Below are positions 5,780 through 6,968 of a DNA stretch of 6,968 nt, piece after piece. Each line of letters begins with the position of its first letter. The first letter of the stretch is position 1. The notes below the pieces were generated by a model. That model searched no databases. It saw nothing but the letters and a program-made list of their open reading frames with translations, and was not told the origin of the DNA. Origin of the DNA: an uncultured Planctomycetaceae bacterium. GTDB taxonomy: Bacteria; Planctomycetota; Planctomycetia; Planctomycetales; Planctomycetaceae. The stretch spans positions 1 through 6,968 of the forward strand of contig CAIUHT010000001.1 in assembly GCA_903898975.1 (NCBI GenBank), given 5' to 3'. The translations under genes were made by a program, and so were the position numbers.

Positions 5780-6326
5780 GGTCGGGAGATCTCCCCTCAG
5801 AAGGAACAGCACAGCACCGCGTGGTAACAGCCCTCCGCCGTCGAGGACGCCACCCCTCTCCAGCCGCCCAGCGCACATCAACCTGCAAGCCACCCGGACA
5901 GGACGGCAGGGGGGCAGCCAGCGCACTCCGGAGGGGCCACTCTCGCCGCGCCCGACCCTAACACACCCACAAGTCTGGAAACAACCCGGCCCGCCGACCC
6001 CGGCCCCCCCGCTCCAGCCAAAGTCCGCCCACCCACACGACCAGCCACTCCATCAGCAACCAGCCCAACCCGCCACGCTGGGGCCCAGCCCACGCTGTGG
6101 TTCCCAACCAACGTCCCCGCCGCAGAACAACCCCAACGTCCCCCGCACCCGCATGGCGGTTCCCTCGACTGCGCTCGCAGCGTCAGGCGGGCGTCGCTGG
6201 TCCCCCCAGTGCCGCTGTTTCTTGTTCCCCCCCCGCCAATCTTCTATCTTCAACGAAACATCTGAACCGGGGTCTTGTGCGCTCTGGGACCCACTTCGCC
6301 GACCCGCCAGCCCGACTGACCGCCCC
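5780..6326. other. 547-bp divergent spacer, strongly C-skewed
   Basis: No coding region is supported. By hand count, positions 5941-6120 hold about 93 C but only about 34 G on the plus strand, with few T, giving a C/A-rich, G-poor stretch. Near 6169-6180 is CTGCG-CT-CGCAG, a short perfect dyad. Several short frames on the minus strand here are Gly/Val-rich and look like products of composition. The candidate obgE promoter is at 6222-6250. I see no convincing promoter for the HIT gene on the minus strand. Confidence 0.6.
6222..6250 (+). promoter_or_regulatory. Candidate obgE promoter
   Basis: TTGTTC (6222-6227) and TATCTT (6245-6250) are separated by exactly 17 bases. The -35 matches TTGACA at three positions and the -10 matches TATAAT at four. 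Start would be near 6257, leaving about 70 bases of leader. An unbroken run of eight C (6227-6234) begins at the edge of the -35 and fills much of the spacer. Confidence 0.35.
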
Positions 6327-6968
6327 ATGTTTCTTGACCGGATCACTCTCTATGTAAAAGGGGGCGATGGTGGAGATGGCTGCGTCAGCTTCCGCCGCGA
6401 ATACAAGATTGCCAAGGGGGGCCCCAGTGGAGGCGATGGCGGTGCCGGAGGCAGCATCATCATCGAGGCTGCCGCGAACGTCGATAACCTGGCGCCGCTC
6501 GCCGGGCACAAGCACTGGCGGGGCGACAATGGTCGCCCGGGCGAAGGCTCTTACAAGCAGGGGCGCAGTGCCGAAGATGTGATTATCAAGGTCCCCCCAG
6601 GCACCATCATCCGCGACGCCCAGCGCGGTCATGTGCTGAAGGACCTGGCGACCCTGGGCGACCGCGTGGTGATCGCCAAGGGAGGCCGGGGGGGGCGGGG
6701 GAACGACCACTTCAAAACCGCCACCAATCGCGCCCCTCGGGAATTTGAGCCGGGCGAGAAGGGCGAAGAGCGGCGAATCACCCTCGAACTCAAGGTCATC
6801 GCCGACGTCGGGGTCATTGGCAAACCGAACGCCGGGAAGTCCACGCTCCTCAGCCGGCTCTCCCGGGCTCATCCCGAAATCGCCGACTACCCCTTCACCA
6901 CCAAGTACCCCAACCTGGGCATGGTGACCGTCGGGGACGAGCAGGCCTTCGCCATGGCTGACATCCCC
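6327..6968 (+). CDS. obgE: GTPase ObgE/CgtA, N-terminal part (cut by window end)
   Basis: 214 codons from ATG at 6327, open to the right edge. Obg is a conserved GTPase that binds the 50S ribosomal subunit and acts in its late assembly and in stress response. The glycine-rich Obg domain fills residues 1 to about 158: MFLDRITLYVKGGDGGDG, then RREYKIAKGGPSGGDGGAGG (23-42), HWRGDNGRPGEG (63-74), VPPGTIIRD (89-97), KGGRGGRGNDHF (118-129). The G domain begins with VIADVGVIGKPNAGKS (157-172, P-loop G1), and the switch I threonines lie in YPFTTKYPNLG (188-198). The window ends at ADIP, just before the glycine of the G3 DxxG motif. No Shine-Dalgarno precedes the start, but the protein aligns from its first residue with family N-termini. 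The usual rplU-rpmA neighbours are not directly upstream. Confidence 0.97.
   Translation, partial: MFLDRITLYVKGGDGGDGCVSFRREYKIAKGGPSGGDGGAGGSIIIEAAANVDNLAPLAGHKHWRGDNGRPGEGSYKQGRSAEDVIIKVPPGTIIRDAQRGHVLKDLATLGDRVVIAKGGRGGRGNDHFKTATNRAPREFEPGEKGEERRITLELKVIADVGVIGKPNAGKSTLLSRLSRAHPEIADYPFTTKYPNLGMVTVGDEQAFAMADIP

Noticed and set aside
5780..5926. N-terminal extension of the HIT protein
   Set aside because: The family N-terminus starts at MAKTIFKKI; the extra residues show no similarity and a purine-rich GGGGAG lies before the internal ATG.
5878..6346. Two minus-strand frames in the divergent spacer (5878-6111 and 6053-6346)
   Set aside because: Gly/Val/Arg-rich sequence explained by the C-skewed composition; no motifs, and the second overlaps the obgE start.
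6183..6872. Minus-strand frame of 229 codons antisense to obgE
   Set aside because: It lies opposite a clear Obg domain and P-loop; a shadow frame.

Overview
The window is GC-rich bacterial chromosome with six protein genes. Five lie on the minus strand in one direction. The sixth, obgE, is divergent on the plus strand and runs off the right edge. I suspect a planctomycete. The reasons are the GC richness, the scarcity of clear Shine-Dalgarno sequences, the long C-rich spacers, and a Tat-exported PQQ-type beta-propeller with a short 'LNRRETLRWLAAG' leader. This is inference; there is no rRNA or other marker here to settle it.

Layout from left to right: (a) 1-215, a spacer with a weak possible terminator for the minus-strand operon. 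(b) 216-4080 minus, a compact three-gene operon transcribed in the order iron-type alcohol dehydrogenase, Tat-exported PQQ-like beta-propeller, HemN/HemW-like radical SAM protein; the first two meet as TGAATG and the second and third are 31 bp apart. (c) 4081-4481, a spacer holding a candidate promoter for that operon, a CCCC/GGGG dyad, and a 16-bp tandem repeat array with about nine units. (d) 4482-5273 minus, an APS-reductase-like (CysH family) protein with all cluster cysteines and an altered catalytic-tail motif. (e) 5274-5434, a spacer with a candidate promoter and a telomere-like G-tract cluster. (f) 5435-5779 minus, a HINT-type HIT protein. (g) 5780-6326, a strongly C-skewed divergent spacer with a candidate obgE promoter. 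(h) 6327 to the right edge, plus, the N-terminal 214 codons of the GTPase ObgE.

Functionally, the HIT protein and the APS reductase homologue may meet at one metabolite, because some HIT proteins are known to cleave adenosine 5'-phosphosulfate. The dehydrogenase, propeller and radical SAM genes look co-transcribed, but no known pathway joins them. I see no CRISPR array, insertion sequence, tRNA or rRNA, and no clear novel multi-gene system. The points most worth following are the 16-bp array upstream of the operon, the YCGIN variant of the APS reductase tail, and the two similar CCCC-N4/5-GGGG dyads inside candidate promoters.
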